In this document: positions 29,182 through 39,086 of the stretch, piece after piece
How the letters are laid out: the number at the start of each line of letters is the position of its first letter
How positions within the stretch are numbered: position 1 is the stretch's first letter
Assembly: GCA_937862885.1 (NCBI GenBank)
Contig: CALMEE010000100.1
Coordinates: forward strand, 1 to 64,000
Length of the DNA stretch: 64,000 bases
Origin: an uncultured Planctomycetaceae bacterium
Lineage (GTDB): Bacteria > Planctomycetota > Planctomycetia > Pirellulales > Pirellulaceae
Reading direction: 5' to 3'
Notes under the pieces: model-generated
Told to the model about the DNA's origin: nothing
What the model saw: only the letters and a program-made list of their open reading frames with translations
The model's database searches: none
Made by a program: the position numbers and the translations under genes

Positions 29182-30570
29182 ATGAACCTCAACGCACAAC
29201 CGGAAAAAAGATCGAGCGAAATCGAACAGATGCTGGACCGAATTGGTCTGCTTATGGGCGGTTCTAACCGCCAAGCGAAAAGCAACGCCGTGGCAAGCGA
29301 CTTGGAAATTACGGATTTCGTTCCGTTAGCGCCAGACTCACTCGAATCCGCATCACTTAACTCCTCGAATATACAAGACATTATTCTCAAGTATCTGCTG
29401 GCCACGGGAGAAGCATCTGGTCGAGAAGTTAGCAAACAACTTCGTCTCCCGTTTAGCTTGATCACACCGCTTATCACTGCATTAAAAAGCGAACAACTCG
29501 TCGGTTATGTCGGCCAGGCATCTCTCAGCGACTACATTTGTCGGCTAACGGAAGTCGGCATCGATCGAGCGAGACGTTTAAGCCGAATATGTACTTATTT
29601 TGGATCGGCACCAGTGTCGCTTGCACAATATATTAGTAGTGTTAAACGCCAGACTATCGAAGGTGAATATCCGACTCCCGACAAGCTGAAGTCTGCCTTT
29701 GCGGACTTGTTAATCAATCACAAGTTGTTTCGGAAGCTTGGCCCTGCCGTAAGTTCAGGCCGCGGTATGTTTCTCTATGGTTATCCCGGCAACGGCAAGA
29801 CGAGTATCGCTGAGCGTGTCGCTCGATCATTTGGGCCATACATCTGGGTGCCGCGAGCCATCACGGTTGACGGGGAGATCATCCGAATCTTCGATCCAAT
29901 GGTCCATCAGGAGGCCCCACTTGAAACCAACGGCGGGTTAATGAAGGAGTCCGATATCGATGAACGCTGGGTCCGTATCAAACGCCCAACGATTGTGGTT
30001 GGTGGCGAATTGACGATGGATCAATTGGAAATCACGTTCAATAAAGACACCGGTGTCAGTGAAGCGCCCGTGCAACTCAAGAGCAACTGCGGAGTCCTGG
30101 TCATCGATGACTTTGGACGTCAAAAAATGCGGGTTGACGAATTGCTTAATCGCTGGATCGTACCCTTGGAGAAGCGCTATGACTTTTTAAACTTATCGAG
30201 TGGCAAGAAGTTTCAAGTTCCGTTTGACCAACTTGTGATCTTCTCAACGAATTTGGAACCAAAAGATCTTGTCGACGATGCTTTCCTGCGTCGAATCCCA
30301 TATAAAATTGAGGTTGAAAATCCATCACGAGCGGAATTCACCAAATTGTTTGAGATCATGTGCAATTTGTATCAAGTTCCTTACAGCCAAGATGCGGTCG
30401 AGTACTTGATCGAAACACACTACCGACCAGTTGATCGTCCATTCCGAAACTGCCAACCACGCGACCTGTTGTTACAAATCATCAACTATTGTCGCTACAA
30501 CCAATTTCCCGTCCGCATGACGAAAGAGAGCATTGACTTCGCCGTTGATAATTACTTTTCAATTATGTAA
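29182..30570 (+). CDS. AAA ATPase with N-terminal winged-helix region
   Basis: A 462-residue ATPase. The first ~100 residues end in a winged-helix-like segment (IILKYLLATGEASGREVSKQLRLPFSLITPLI). An AAA module follows: Walker A GYPGNGKTSI, Walker B VLVIDDFGRQ, a sensor-like FSTNLEP, and an arginine-rich LRRIPYKIE. The C-terminal part has a small helical lid. ATG 29182. The substrate or partner is not evident; a large intergenic gap isolates it from the DUF1559 gene. It resembles uncharacterised planctomycete ATPases but I cannot assign a system. Confidence 0.75.
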   Translation: MNLNAQPEKRSSEIEQMLDRIGLLMGGSNRQAKSNAVASDLEITDFVPLAPDSLESASLNSSNIQDIILKYLLATGEASGREVSKQLRLPFSLITPLITALKSEQLVGYVGQASLSDYICRLTEVGIDRARRLSRICTYFGSAPVSLAQYISSVKRQTIEGEYPTPDKLKSAFADLLINHKLFRKLGPAVSSGRGMFLYGYPGNGKTSIAERVARSFGPYIWVPRAITVDGEIIRIFDPMVHQEAPLETNGGLMKESDIDERWVRIKRPTIVVGGELTMDQLEITFNKDTGVSEAPVQLKSNCGVLVIDDFGRQKMRVDELLNRWIVPLEKRYDFLNLSSGKKFQVPFDQLVIFSTNLEPKDLVDDAFLRRIPYKIEVENPSRAEFTKLFEIMCNLYQVPYSQDAVEYLIETHYRPVDRPFRNCQPRDLLLQIINYCRYNQFPVRMTKESIDFAVDNYFSIM

Positions 30571-30778
30571 GCGGTTTCATTCTAAAAAATGAAACGTCTG
30601 CTGCGTCGAGTAGTAAGTCGAAAATGCGTGAAACGCAGTTGGTAAGACTTGCCAATTGCGAAAAACTGGGTAAATTTCGGCAAGAGCAACAAATCAATGT
30701 GAACGTTGCATTTCTTGAATCCGTAGTTTTCGTCCCGGCGACGTGAGCTAGGATTCCAGTCCCAACACCATTGCTATC

Positions 30779-31621
30779 GTGAGCGAATCATCTCTTTATC
30801 TGCAGGTTGCCCTCGAAGCAGCCAAAATCGGCGGTAATGCATTGCTGGAGCATTTCGAACGACCGGGAAATTCTACGAAGGCGCAAACGTACAATTTGGT
30901 GACGGAAGCTGATATTGAATCCGAGCGTAGGATTTTTGAATTTATTCGAAGAGAATTCCCTGGTCACGATTTCCTCGGCGAAGAATCGCACGAGTCCAAC
31001 AACTCTTCGCCGACAACGTCAAATTTCTCTAACTCTGATCGACCGACTTGGGTCATTGATCCCCTGGATGGTACAGCTAATTTTGTGCACGGAATACCTC
31101 AATTCGCCGTTTCTATCGCGATGGTCGAACATGGAAAGCCCCGAATTGGTGTGATTTATAATCCGGTGTCTGGCGATCTGTTTCACGCCAGCGACGAGTC
31201 AGAGGCGATGCATAATGGCCGGACCATGGTCGTTAATGATGCTCGTCGCTTAGATAAATGCGTTGTAGGCGTCGGTTTTCACTATGACCGTGATGCGACA
31301 CTCAAGCCGACGTTATCGGCAATTGAGCAGATCTTTGGTGAAGGGATCCACGGCATCAGACGCATGGGTGCAGCGTCTCTTGATTTGTGTAATGTTGCAT
31401 GCGGCCGATTTGGAGCCTATTTTGAGTATCGCTTGGCCCCGTGGGACTTCGCGGCTGGCTGGATAATCGTCGAACGTGCGGGAGGAAAGATTACGCAATG
31501 TCATGGCGAAGCAGTGCAGTTGCAGTTTTCGAGTGTGATCGCTTCGAACGGCTTTGTACATGATCAAATGGTGGCCATCACCTCTAGTCACCTTCCCGGT
31601 CTAAAGACAGTTGAACATTAA
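30779..31621 (+). CDS. Inositol monophosphatase family protein
   Basis: Mg-dependent phosphatase of the IMPase/SuhB/CysQ superfamily. Motifs: DFLGEES (metal-binding glutamates), WVIDPLDGTANFVHG, and late WDFAAGWIIVERAGG. At 280 residues the length is normal. The start is GTG 30779, with no strong ribosome site. A HAD phosphatase gene begins 1 bp after its stop, so the two are translationally linked. The substrate may be inositol phosphate, 3'-phosphoadenosine phosphate or histidinol phosphate; the sequence does not decide. Confidence 0.9.
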   Translation: MSESSLYLQVALEAAKIGGNALLEHFERPGNSTKAQTYNLVTEADIESERRIFEFIRREFPGHDFLGEESHESNNSSPTTSNFSNSDRPTWVIDPLDGTANFVHGIPQFAVSIAMVEHGKPRIGVIYNPVSGDLFHASDESEAMHNGRTMVVNDARRLDKCVVGVGFHYDRDATLKPTLSAIEQIFGEGIHGIRRMGAASLDLCNVACGRFGAYFEYRLAPWDFAAGWIIVERAGGKITQCHGEAVQLQFSSVIASNGFVHDQMVAITSSHLPGLKTVEH

Positions 31622-31622
31622 T

Positions 31623-32339
31623 ATGCCTGCCTCAAGCGACTTTAATCGCCCAGAACAAATCAAATTGCTGATGTTTGATATCGACGGCACGCTCTTATTC
31701 TCAGGGGGAGCCGGAAAGCTCGCCATGGAACGATGTTTAATGCGTTTCGTAAGCGAACTGCAGATAGTCGACATACCTGTACACGGTCGGACCGATAAAG
31801 CCATTATTGCCGATTTACTCAATGCGCATTCATTATCGGCAACGGATCAAATCATCGCTGATTTCTATGAGGCTTACTTGGTTGAACTTGATCGTACGAT
31901 CCATGAATGCCAACCTCGGCTCCTGCCGGGCGTCCGCGAATTATTGTCGAGTCTCGTCGAACACGTAGGGGTCGAGATGGGAATTCTGACTGGAAACGGT
32001 AGAGTTGCAACGGAGATTAAGTTGAATTATTTTGGACTCTTGAATTTCTTTAAGTTCGGCGGATATGGGGAATCGACCGATGATCGACGACAGGTCGCCC
32101 GCAACGCCCTGCAAGATGCCCAGCGGACGTTGCAATTGTCTCCCCCTGAATGCTCTCCATGGGTCATCGGGGATACCGTGCACGATGTCGCATGTGCCAG
32201 AGCAATCAACGCAAAAGTTATCGCGGTCGGCACGGGCAAGGTTTGCCACGACGAGCTTCGACAAAGTCGACCCGATGTTTTTCTCAAGGATTTAAGTTGT
32301 ATCTCTTCGTTCCTGAGCGCCATTGAATGCGCCACGTAA
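31623..32339 (+). CDS. HAD-superfamily phosphatase (phosphoglycolate-phosphatase-like)
   Basis: The nucleophile motif is MFDIDGTLLF near the N-terminus, motif II is ILTGNG, and the metal motif is IGDTVHDVACA. A helical cap lies between motifs I and II, as in Gph-type HAD enzymes. ATG 31623 is 1 bp after the preceding gene's stop, which supports coupling; the TTG at 31611 would overlap. At 238 residues it is usual for the group. Substrate unknown. Confidence 0.88.
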   Translation: MPASSDFNRPEQIKLLMFDIDGTLLFSGGAGKLAMERCLMRFVSELQIVDIPVHGRTDKAIIADLLNAHSLSATDQIIADFYEAYLVELDRTIHECQPRLLPGVRELLSSLVEHVGVEMGILTGNGRVATEIKLNYFGLLNFFKFGGYGESTDDRRQVARNALQDAQRTLQLSPPECSPWVIGDTVHDVACARAINAKVIAVGTGKVCHDELRQSRPDVFLKDLSCISSFLSAIECAT

Positions 32340-32368
32340 ACAATCAGTTTCAATAAATAGGTATTTGC

Positions 32369-33079
32369 ATGAAGTTTGGTATTGAATGTGTTGTATTGCC
32401 TTTTCTTGTTTCGGTTTTGTCTGTTTCGAGCATGGCGTGCGGCCAAGAAAGTGACGATGTGGTGAACACAACGGACAAGAAACGTATGCCAATATATGTT
32501 ACGCCATTTTACGATTCCAAGGACAATAGTATTTCGGTTGGCACCTACAGCGAACAATTGGCAACTGCCGACGTGAACTCAATCTTAGAATTGGCGAAGG
32601 AACTTGATAAAGACAAAGATCGGTTACGTGCCGAGGTTATGTATGTAACTGCAATTCGCATGTACGATTTAGGGCACAAAAACGAAGCCGTATATTGGTT
32701 CTACTTGGCACAATATCGCTCCAGAGTTTTTGGATCGATTTTAGACCGAGCAGCCATTGGCTCGATTGGATCGGAAGCTTTCGAGCTAATACAGGCCTAC
32801 GCCTCATTCAACGAACTCGCTGGTAAGTATATTAATGGTTATGCGTTTGGAAGTTTGCAGAAGCTGGAACAAATCTTACTCGCTGTTTTGAAGGAGGGTG
32901 AAACTCTAGCGGATTTCGATGGGCTTTATCCAGAGATCAAGTTTATGGATCAAGTGCATTGGGCCGCAAAAAATAAGAATGTTGCTGACGGCCTTATAAA
33001 GTTGGTCGATTATATTAAGGTGAATGCAGACTCGATTAAAGAACAACGGGCAAAGAACGGCATCGAGGGTAAGTACTAG
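32369..33079 (+). CDS. Secreted hypothetical protein
   Basis: A 236-residue protein with a signal peptide (hydrophobic to about SMACG). The mature part begins with an acidic segment, then MPIYVTPFYDSKDNSISVGTYS and a helical region with repeated tyrosine/leucine (VYWFYLAQYRSRVFGS). The YVTPFYDS...IxVG.Y pattern occurs in uncharacterised Gram-negative exported proteins, but I know no function. It lies 29 bp after the HAD gene and is probably in its operon. Confidence 0.7.
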   Translation: MKFGIECVVLPFLVSVLSVSSMACGQESDDVVNTTDKKRMPIYVTPFYDSKDNSISVGTYSEQLATADVNSILELAKELDKDKDRLRAEVMYVTAIRMYDLGHKNEAVYWFYLAQYRSRVFGSILDRAAIGSIGSEAFELIQAYASFNELAGKYINGYAFGSLQKLEQILLAVLKEGETLADFDGLYPEIKFMDQVHWAAKNKNVADGLIKLVDYIKVNADSIKEQRAKNGIEGKY

Positions 33080-33349
33080 TGACCTATGCATATTCGGTAG
33101 TTTCTTGGACAATTGCGGTGGCAAGTCACTCGGCTGGAGCAGGATATCACGCGACACATGCGCTACTTGGTATTCTATGCAGTAGACGACTGATCAGCGG
33201 GTTGTTGCGGACGGCTTAAAATTTGTCATCGGTAATCATGTGTCCTCGCACTATAGCGGGGCTCGGCCGGCGGATGCTTGTTGTTAACCTAGTTCGCCGA
33301 GGACGATTTTCTAGATGCTCATAGACTCTCTTCTCTGGACAAAAGATTG

Positions 33350-33682
33350 ATGCACCCCTCCAAAGTCAACCGCCGCCAAGTCAAGTGTTGGACAGATCTT
33401 CCGAATGTTGGGAAAGCAACTGCGTTAGTTCTGAAGCAACTCGGCATCCAAGAGCCATCAGATCTCGTCGGTAAGGACCCGTTCGATATGTTCAGCGAAT
33501 TATGTCGAATTACTGGACAAATCCATGACCCATGTGTTATCGACGTGTTCATGTCAATTACTCGTTACATGTCTGGAGATCAGCCCCGAGCATGGTGGGA
33601 ATATACGGCAGAGCGCAAACGTATACTGGCGAGTGGGAATCAGACCGCCAAGGATCTCGTGCGACCCAAGAAAAAAAAATGA
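33350..33682 (+). CDS. Small helix-hairpin-helix protein, Cdd1/'pathogenicity locus' type
   Basis: An 110-residue protein. WTDLPNVGKATALVLKQLGI is a helix-hairpin-helix, and the second half (DPFDMFSELCRITGQIHDPCVIDVFMSITRYM...PRAWWEYTAERK) matches the small Cdd1 family. Such proteins are thought to bind DNA non-specifically. The tail is RPKKKK. ATG 33350 (a TTG lies one codon earlier). The stop codon overlaps the start of a bidirectional terminator. Confidence 0.82.
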   Translation: MHPSKVNRRQVKCWTDLPNVGKATALVLKQLGIQEPSDLVGKDPFDMFSELCRITGQIHDPCVIDVFMSITRYMSGDQPRAWWEYTAERKRILASGNQTAKDLVRPKKKK

Positions 33683-33714
33683 CATTCGCCGATATTGACC
33701 AGCGAATGTCGTTT
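33681..33714. terminator. Bidirectional intrinsic terminator
   Basis: A perfect 9-bp stem GACATTCGC (33681-33689) with GCGAATGTC (33702-33710), 12-nt loop. Plus-strand transcripts end in GTTTT; read on the minus strand the stem is followed by a run of nine T. It sits between two convergent genes and can serve both. Confidence 0.85.
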
Positions 33715-33883
33715 TAAAACTTTTGTCGCTTTTAGTTTGACTATTGACCGATGGGTCACATGGGTGTTCATTCAACTCGGTTGATTGTGCGGATCACTCA
33801 TCGTTTATCCAAGTCAACAACTGTGATTCGATTTTGGACAATTAGGTGAAACAATCAACGCTGGATCGAGTCATTAAAATCGC

Positions 33884-34189
33884 TCAATAGTATCCAAGGA
33901 ATCTGCCGGTTCTTGGGCAGTAACGTGCCACGCCACGATGGCGGTAAATGTTACTGCCGCGGTGGAAATGGCTGTGGTGGTAACCGATGCTATACGGATT
34001 ATAGTACCCGCTGTGTATTCCAATGGAAACACCGCGTCCTCCGTAAAAGCCTCCGTAATATGACGTGACGGGTACTGAGCGATAAACGGAATGCCCGTAA
34101 CCGTAACCCCGATAGCACTGTGCTTGGGCAGAACTTGCCCAAAGTCCCATCAAACAGACTGCCGATAGGCACAACAAGAATTTCCGCAT
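33884..34189 (-). CDS. Small secreted Gly/Tyr/His-rich protein
   Basis: A 101-residue product: signal peptide (MRKFLLCLSAVCLMGLWASSAQA), then a low-complexity Gly/Tyr/Ser/His-rich body (GYGYGHSVY, YYGGFYGGRG, GYHHSHFHRG). ATG 34189 has a near-ideal AGGAG site on the minus strand, unusual in this window and suggesting strong translation. The composition resembles short surface or metal-binding proteins. Function unknown. Transcription would run toward the terminator at 33681-33714. Confidence 0.75.
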   Translation of the reverse strand: MRKFLLCLSAVCLMGLWASSAQAQCYRGYGYGHSVYRSVPVTSYYGGFYGGRGVSIGIHSGYYNPYSIGYHHSHFHRGSNIYRHRGVARYCPRTGRFLGYY

Positions 34190-34562
34190 GTGGTTTCTCC
34201 TAATTTAGGATTAAGGGGGATGGAAATCTCGCGTCTAACGTACGCGAGTACAACACCGCAACTTTGACAATGACAAGTAATGCAACCACCATGCCAAAAT
34301 GGAGCGTGTTCCGGATCCCATGCGTTGAAGTCTCGCAATACGCGCTTATAATCACGAAAATAGAGGTTTCGTGCCTGATCGTAGCAAGTTCATGTGTGTA
34401 ACCATTTTGATTACACATTAAATCGAAATGACGACGAGGACCATTCGAGATCGGTCTTGAATTCGAGTTGAATGAATTGACGTACATGATCGGTATGAGG
34501 CAGTTTGTATTTTACGCAAGAGTAGAAACGTTGGTTCTGTGCTTCCCAGGATAGAAAGGCAA
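34190..34562. other. Divergent promoter region with an inverted repeat
   Basis: About 370 bp between two divergent genes. TGTGTAA at 34395-34401 and TTACACA at 34411-34417 form a 7-bp inverted repeat with 9-nt spacer, an operator-like arrangement. No gene seen. Confidence 0.4.
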
Positions 34563-35606
34563 ATGACAATACAGGTGAAAGCTTTGATGGAACCGCGGTT
34601 GCCTGCTGGCCAGCAATTGATTGCTCCGGATAAATGGCCAATTATCGGTGAGCGGTTTGAGGACCAACCGGATCATGATGGATCCCTTGAATTGGTTGGC
34701 GGTACTCCATCATGTGTGCGTTGGGACCTCGGCGAATTTCAGCGACTTCCGCAGTGCGAAATAACAACCGATATCCACTGTGTCACACGCTGGTCGAAAT
34801 TTGACATGCACTTTTCTGGAGTCTTGCTAAAAGATTTGCTTCAGCAAGTCGATGTTGCTCCCGAGATGCGTTTTGTCTCATTTGTTGCCAACAGTGCGCG
34901 TAATCACTCGACATCGCTCGTATTGGAGCAAGCAATTGAACTGGAGACGATCATCGCTTTGAACGTCAATGGAAATCCGATTCCTGCCGAACATGGCGGT
35001 CCGATTCGCGTGATTGTTCCAGGAAGATATTTTTACAAGAGTCTTAAATGGCTGAAAAGAATCGATTTGTTGCCGCAAGACCGATTGGGCTACTGGGAAT
35101 CGGAAACAGGTTATCACAACCACGCTGATCCTTGGTTGGAGGAGCGGTATATGGCACCACAATTGAGCAAACGAGAGGCAGCTCAATTGATCGAATCTCG
35201 CAACTTTTCCGGGCGTGACCTGCGAAGTATTGAGGCCGCAGGCCGAGACTTGCGACGGCTTGTTGCAGTGGATGCAAAGTTACGAAATGCCGATTTTAGT
35301 CAGGCTAATTTAATGGAGGCAACATTTGAACGTGCTGTATTGGCGAACGCTAATTTCCGTGAATCGAATCTACGGCACGCCAACTTCCGCGGAGCTGACC
35401 TGGAGGGAGCGAATTTTTGCGGAGCGGATTTGCGCGGTGCCGATCTGTCGGGGGCCTCTTTGTTTGGAGCAACTTTCGGCGACGACAAAAGCAATGTGAT
35501 TGAAGGTTTTTTTGATTCAACAGTATACCTTCCGAACAATTGGCGAGATACTTTAGCCCAGGCACAGGTGGCATGGATTGATGCTCGTTTGAATTCGATA
35601 CGATAA
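34563..35606 (+). CDS. Molybdopterin-dependent oxidoreductase (SUOX fold) fused to pentapeptide repeats
   Basis: About 347 residues from ATG 34563 (a GTG at 34539 would add 8). Residues ~20-195 match the sulfite-oxidase-fold oxidoreductases: molybdenum-ligand cysteine in the IHCVTRWSKFD motif (Cys 73), HGGPIRVIVPGRYFYKSLKW, and GYHNHADPWLEERY. After ~200, a linker leads to pentapeptide repeats of the A(D/N)LxG type (ADFSQANLMEATF..., ANFRGADLEGANF, GADLRGADLSGASL). No Tat or Sec signal is seen, so it should be cytoplasmic. The fusion is unusual: the repeats may serve for partner binding. Substrate unknown. Confidence 0.85.
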   Translation: MTIQVKALMEPRLPAGQQLIAPDKWPIIGERFEDQPDHDGSLELVGGTPSCVRWDLGEFQRLPQCEITTDIHCVTRWSKFDMHFSGVLLKDLLQQVDVAPEMRFVSFVANSARNHSTSLVLEQAIELETIIALNVNGNPIPAEHGGPIRVIVPGRYFYKSLKWLKRIDLLPQDRLGYWESETGYHNHADPWLEERYMAPQLSKREAAQLIESRNFSGRDLRSIEAAGRDLRRLVAVDAKLRNADFSQANLMEATFERAVLANANFRESNLRHANFRGADLEGANFCGADLRGADLSGASLFGATFGDDKSNVIEGFFDSTVYLPNNWRDTLAQAQVAWIDARLNSIR

Positions 35607-35853
35607 AACCTAAACAGCGTGACACTCGTGGTTATATAAAAAGCTCGCCGTAGAGGTGTTTGCGGGGCCTCACACGTTTCTTCATGCAAACGTAAACGGG
35701 AAATATCGGCCCACCAGCACGTAAGCTTGCTCGGTGGCCTAATAATCTATCCGGAGCGAGTCCCGGTTACTTGCTCGGTTGATCTGACTCCTGGTCGGTA
35801 TGGGGGTGGTTATCGATAAAGACGAAGGCTATAATTTCGTTACGGCGAAAATT
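35607..35853. other. Leader region upstream of the riboswitch
   Basis: About 250 bp that should carry the gcvP promoter. No gene seen; I cannot place the promoter boxes with confidence. Confidence 0.4.
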
Positions 35854-36063
35854 CCGGCGAGAGAGATTTCGATTCAGGTAAGTGAATTGGAACGCCGAAG
35901 GTGCAAGCGAGCCCTGAACCGCTCAGGCAAAAGGACAGCCGGTATGGATACGCCGTCTCTGGAGAGTGAATCGTTTGATTTCATCAAGTGGATTCCACCG
36001 AAGGGGCAAGGTGTGGCATGATCGTTATTGCCGACCGCATCTCTCAGGTTAACGAACAGAGGG
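35854..36063 (+). ncRNA. Tandem glycine riboswitch upstream of gcvP
   Basis: Two consecutive glycine aptamers. Aptamer 1 spans 35854-35942: P1 CCGGC/GCCGG, then GAGAGA, a CGCCGAAGGTGCAAGC core, GCTCAGGCAAAAGGACAG. Aptamer 2 spans about 35955-36063: P1 CTCTG/CAGAG (35957-35961 with 36057-36061), GGAGAG, CACCGAAGGGGCAAG, CTCTCAGGTTAACGAACAG. These are the conserved blocks of the gcvT-type glycine element. An open frame at 35800-36021 inside it is a coincidence of the RNA sequence. Confidence 0.93.
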
Positions 36064-36136
36064 GCCTCACCATGTTAATTGTTATTGACTTGGTCGTTTG
36101 GTCGGCTGCTGGCCCCGCTAGTTAACATCTGTTTTT
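36061..36136 (+). promoter_or_regulatory. Possible expression platform of the glycine riboswitch
   Basis: After aptamer 2, GGGGCC (36061-36066, next to the P1 3' strand) can pair with GGCCCC (36111-36116). ATGTTAA (36072-36078) can pair with TTAACAT (36122-36128), which is followed by CTGTTTTT. A terminator competing with aptamer folding would fit a glycine-activated switch. The pairing is by eye and the loop is long. Confidence 0.45.
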
Positions 36137-36221
36137 GCAACCGTCAGTCTGGGTCCGGCACAAGCCGATCTCGGTAGTTCGTTGACGTTCACAATTTTGA
36201 TTCTTTTCTGGAGCAGACTAT

Positions 36222-39086
36222 ATGTCTTCTGTTGAATCCCCATTCGTCGCCCGCCATTTGGGGCCTCGCGAACAAGATATTCGCCACATGCTTGAGTATT
36301 TGGGATTCCAATCGCTCGATGAGCTAACGGATGCCGTTGTGCCACAAAAAATTCTTGATGTGGGACGACTTTCTGTGCCTGCTGGTTTAACAGAAGAGCA
36401 AGCATTGCAAGAACTGCGAGAACTTGCGGCTCAAAATCGAGTTGTACGTTCGCTGATCGGTCAAGGCTATTATGGTTGCCATACGCCAAAAGTGATCCAG
36501 CGAAACGTGTTAGAGAATCCTGCTTGGTACACTGCGTACACTCCCTATCAGCCTGAGATTTCGCAAGGACGTCTCGAACTCTTGTTCTATTTTCAGACGA
36601 TGGTGTCGGAGTTGACGGGATTAGAAATTGCCAACGCTTCTTTGTTGGACGAGGCCACCGCCGCCGCTGAGGCGATGACGCTTTGCCTGCGCAATCAGAA
36701 GGCGCAAAAAGATGTCTTTTTGGTCGCTCAACAATGCCATCCGCAAACAATTGAAGTCGTTAAGGGAAGAGCTGTTCCGCTTGGCATTCGCGTCATCGAG
36801 TTTGACCAGACGCAAATTCATAGTTTGGATTGGGAACAGGTGTTTGGTGTATTGGTTCAATATCCGGCTTCTGATGGTTCGATCCACAATCATGAAAACT
36901 TGATTGCTGACGCGCATCGACACGGATCATTAGTTGTCATGGCTACGGATTTGTTGGCGTTATTGTTATTGAAGTCCCCAGGTGAATTAGGAGCGGATGT
37001 CGCCGTAGGTAGTTCGCAACGTTTTGGCGTGCCGTTAGGTTTTGGTGGACCGCATGCCGGTTTTATGGCCACCAGGGACGCATTCAAACGCACCATGCCC
37101 GGTAGGCTGGTGGGACTGTCAAAAGACAGCCATGGGCAACCGGCGTACCGCCTGGCGTTGCAAACACGTGAACAACACATTCGCCGGGAAAAAGCGACGT
37201 CGAATATTTGTACGGCGCAAGCATTGTTGGCGATAATGTCGACGCTGTATGCGGCCTACCATGGTCCTGAGGGATTGCGGGCGATCGCCACACGAATCCA
37301 TGGATTAGCGACCCGTCTCTGCCTTTCTCTTCAGCAAGTTGGTTTCGCGATCCGGTGTGATCAGTTTTTTGACACGATTACCGTTGAAACCGGCCACAAC
37401 ACCGACGAATTGATGCGCAAAGCGTTACAGGCTGGCTTTAATTTGCGCAAGTCTAGCGATTCTGCGATCACGATTGCCTTGGACGAAATCTCGTCGTTGA
37501 CGGAAATCGAGTCATTGGTACGTGTATTTGGAGGTCATGATGTCGCTGTTGCTGAGAAAACGCTATTGGAATCACGCTATCTGCGCAACGACACAATTCT
37601 GACTCAAGAAATTTTTCATCGGTACCGCAGCGAAACGGAAATGATGCGTTACCTGCGAAAACTTTCCGAGATGGATATTGCCCTCGATCGAGCCATGATA
37701 CCGCTCGGCTCGTGCACCATGAAACTGAATGCAGCAAGCGAACTGACGCCGATCACGTGGCCTGAGTTCAATTCAATCCATCCGTTTGCTCCGGCTGATC
37801 AATGCCAAGGCTTTCTCAAAATGATTGATCAACTGGAGTCGATGCTTTGCGAAATCACAGGTTACGACGCAATTTCGCTGCAACCCAATGCCGGTTCCCA
37901 GGGTGAATATGCGGGCTTATTAACGATTAAACGTTACCACGAATCTCGCGGTGAAATGCAGCGTGACGTTTGTTTAATCCCAAGCAGTGCTCACGGCACA
38001 AATCCCGCAAGTGCCCAAATGGCCAATATGAATGTCGTGGTCGTTAATTGCGACGAGAACGGAAACGTTGATCTGGCTGACCTGGACGTAAAAATTGCGG
38101 CAAACCAGAGCAGAGTAGCCGCGATTATGATTACCTATCCTTCGACTCACGGCGTTTTTGAAGAGGGTGTGACTGCCGTTTGTGAAAAGGTGCATGCTGC
38201 AGGGGGCCAGGTGTATATCGACGGGGCCAATCTAAATGCGTTGGTCGGACTCTCCAAGCCAGGTAAATTTGGTGGCGACGTATCGCATTTGAATCTACAT
38301 AAGACCTTTTGCATTCCACATGGCGGTGGTGGACCTGGCGTTGGGCCTGTTGCCGTGCGCGAACACCTAACCCCATTTCTGCCTCGTGATGGCGTGAATG
38401 TACAACGTGTGGGCACGCTCATCAGTGCAGCGCCATTTGGCAGCGCGAGCATTTTGCCCATTTCCTGGATGTATATCCGTATGATGGGGCCTGAAGGATT
38501 GAAACGCGCGACCCAAGTTGCCATTCTCAACGCCAACTATATCGCGCGAAAATTGAGCGCGCAATACAAAGTACTTTACACAGGGAATCAAGGCCTAGTG
38601 GCGCATGAATGCATTCTGGATACGCGAACGCTGTCGCACGATGGCCATGTTACCGTCGATGATATTGCCAAGCGACTGATCGATTTTGGATTTCACGCCC
38701 CAACGATGTCGTTCCCGGTTGCCGGCACATTGATGATTGAACCGACGGAGAGTGAGTCGAAAGAAGAACTGGACCGATTTTGTCGGGCTATGCAACACAT
38801 TTACGCCGAATACGAGAAAGTGAAGTCGGGAGAATGGCCAGTGGAAGATAATCCACTGCACAATGCTCCGCACACATTGCAAGCAATAATCGACCCCAAT
38901 TGGCAACATCCCTATGATCGCCAAACGGCCGTTTGCCCAGACTCTGAGGCAGATTATCGAGTCAAATATTGGTCCCCAGTCGGACGTGTGGACAATGTCT
39001 TTGGCGATCGAAATTTGGTTTGCGTTTGCCCACCAATGGAAGCATATGCAGAGGAAAGCCAGCAATTGACACCCACGGCAAGGTAA
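36222..39086 (+). CDS. gcvP: Glycine dehydrogenase (decarboxylating), P protein of the glycine cleavage system
   Basis: PLP enzyme that decarboxylates glycine and passes the aminomethyl group to lipoyl-H protein. At 954 residues it is the fused full-length form. N-terminal [13 protein letters not shown] and GQGYYG are typical; the PLP lysine is K694 in [18 protein letters not shown]; other blocks are [30 protein letters not shown], and [16 protein letters not shown] 36222 has GGAGC 8 bp upstream. No gcvT or gcvH gene lies beside it. A tandem glycine riboswitch precedes it. Confidence 0.97.
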   Translation: MSSVESPFVARHLGPREQDIRHMLEYLGFQSLDELTDAVVPQKILDVGRLSVPAGLTEEQALQELRELAAQNRVVRSLIGQGYYGCHTPKVIQRNVLENPAWYTAYTPYQPEISQGRLELLFYFQTMVSELTGLEIANASLLDEATAAAEAMTLCLRNQKAQKDVFLVAQQCHPQTIEVVKGRAVPLGIRVIEFDQTQIHSLDWEQVFGVLVQYPASDGSIHNHENLIADAHRHGSLVVMATDLLALLLLKSPGELGADVAVGSSQRFGVPLGFGGPHAGFMATRDAFKRTMPGRLVGLSKDSHGQPAYRLALQTREQHIRREKATSNICTAQALLAIMSTLYAAYHGPEGLRAIATRIHGLATRLCLSLQQVGFAIRCDQFFDTITVETGHNTDELMRKALQAGFNLRKSSDSAITIALDEISSLTEIESLVRVFGGHDVAVAEKTLLESRYLRNDTILTQEIFHRYRSETEMMRYLRKLSEMDIALDRAMIPLGSCTMKLNAASELTPITWPEFNSIHPFAPADQCQGFLKMIDQLESMLCEITGYDAISLQPNAGSQGEYAGLLTIKRYHESRGEMQRDVCLIPSSAHGTNPASAQMANMNVVVVNCDENGNVDLADLDVKIAANQSRVAAIMITYPSTHGVFEEGVTAVCEKVHAAGGQVYIDGANLNALVGLSKPGKFGGDVSHLNLHKTFCIPHGGGGPGVGPVAVREHLTPFLPRDGVNVQRVGTLISAAPFGSASILPISWMYIRMMGPEGLKRATQVAILNANYIARKLSAQYKVLYTGNQGLVAHECILDTRTLSHDGHVTVDDIAKRLIDFGFHAPTMSFPVAGTLMIEPTESESKEELDRFCRAMQHIYAEYEKVKSGEWPVEDNPLHNAPHTLQAIIDPNWQHPYDRQTAVCPDSEADYRVKYWSPVGRVDNVFGDRNLVCVCPPMEAYAEESQQLTPTAR

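Noticed and set aside
30574-30595. GTTTCATT/AATGAAAC hairpin after the AAA ATPase
   Set aside because: AT-rich 8-bp stem without a T tract; too weak to call a terminator.
35800-36021. 73-codon open frame on the plus strand
   Set aside because: It lies across the glycine riboswitch; the bases are explained by the aptamer cores.
35664-36070. GGGGCCTCAC present at 35664-35673 and again at 36061-36070
   Set aside because: Ten-base direct repeat, the second copy partly explained by riboswitch P1; probably chance.
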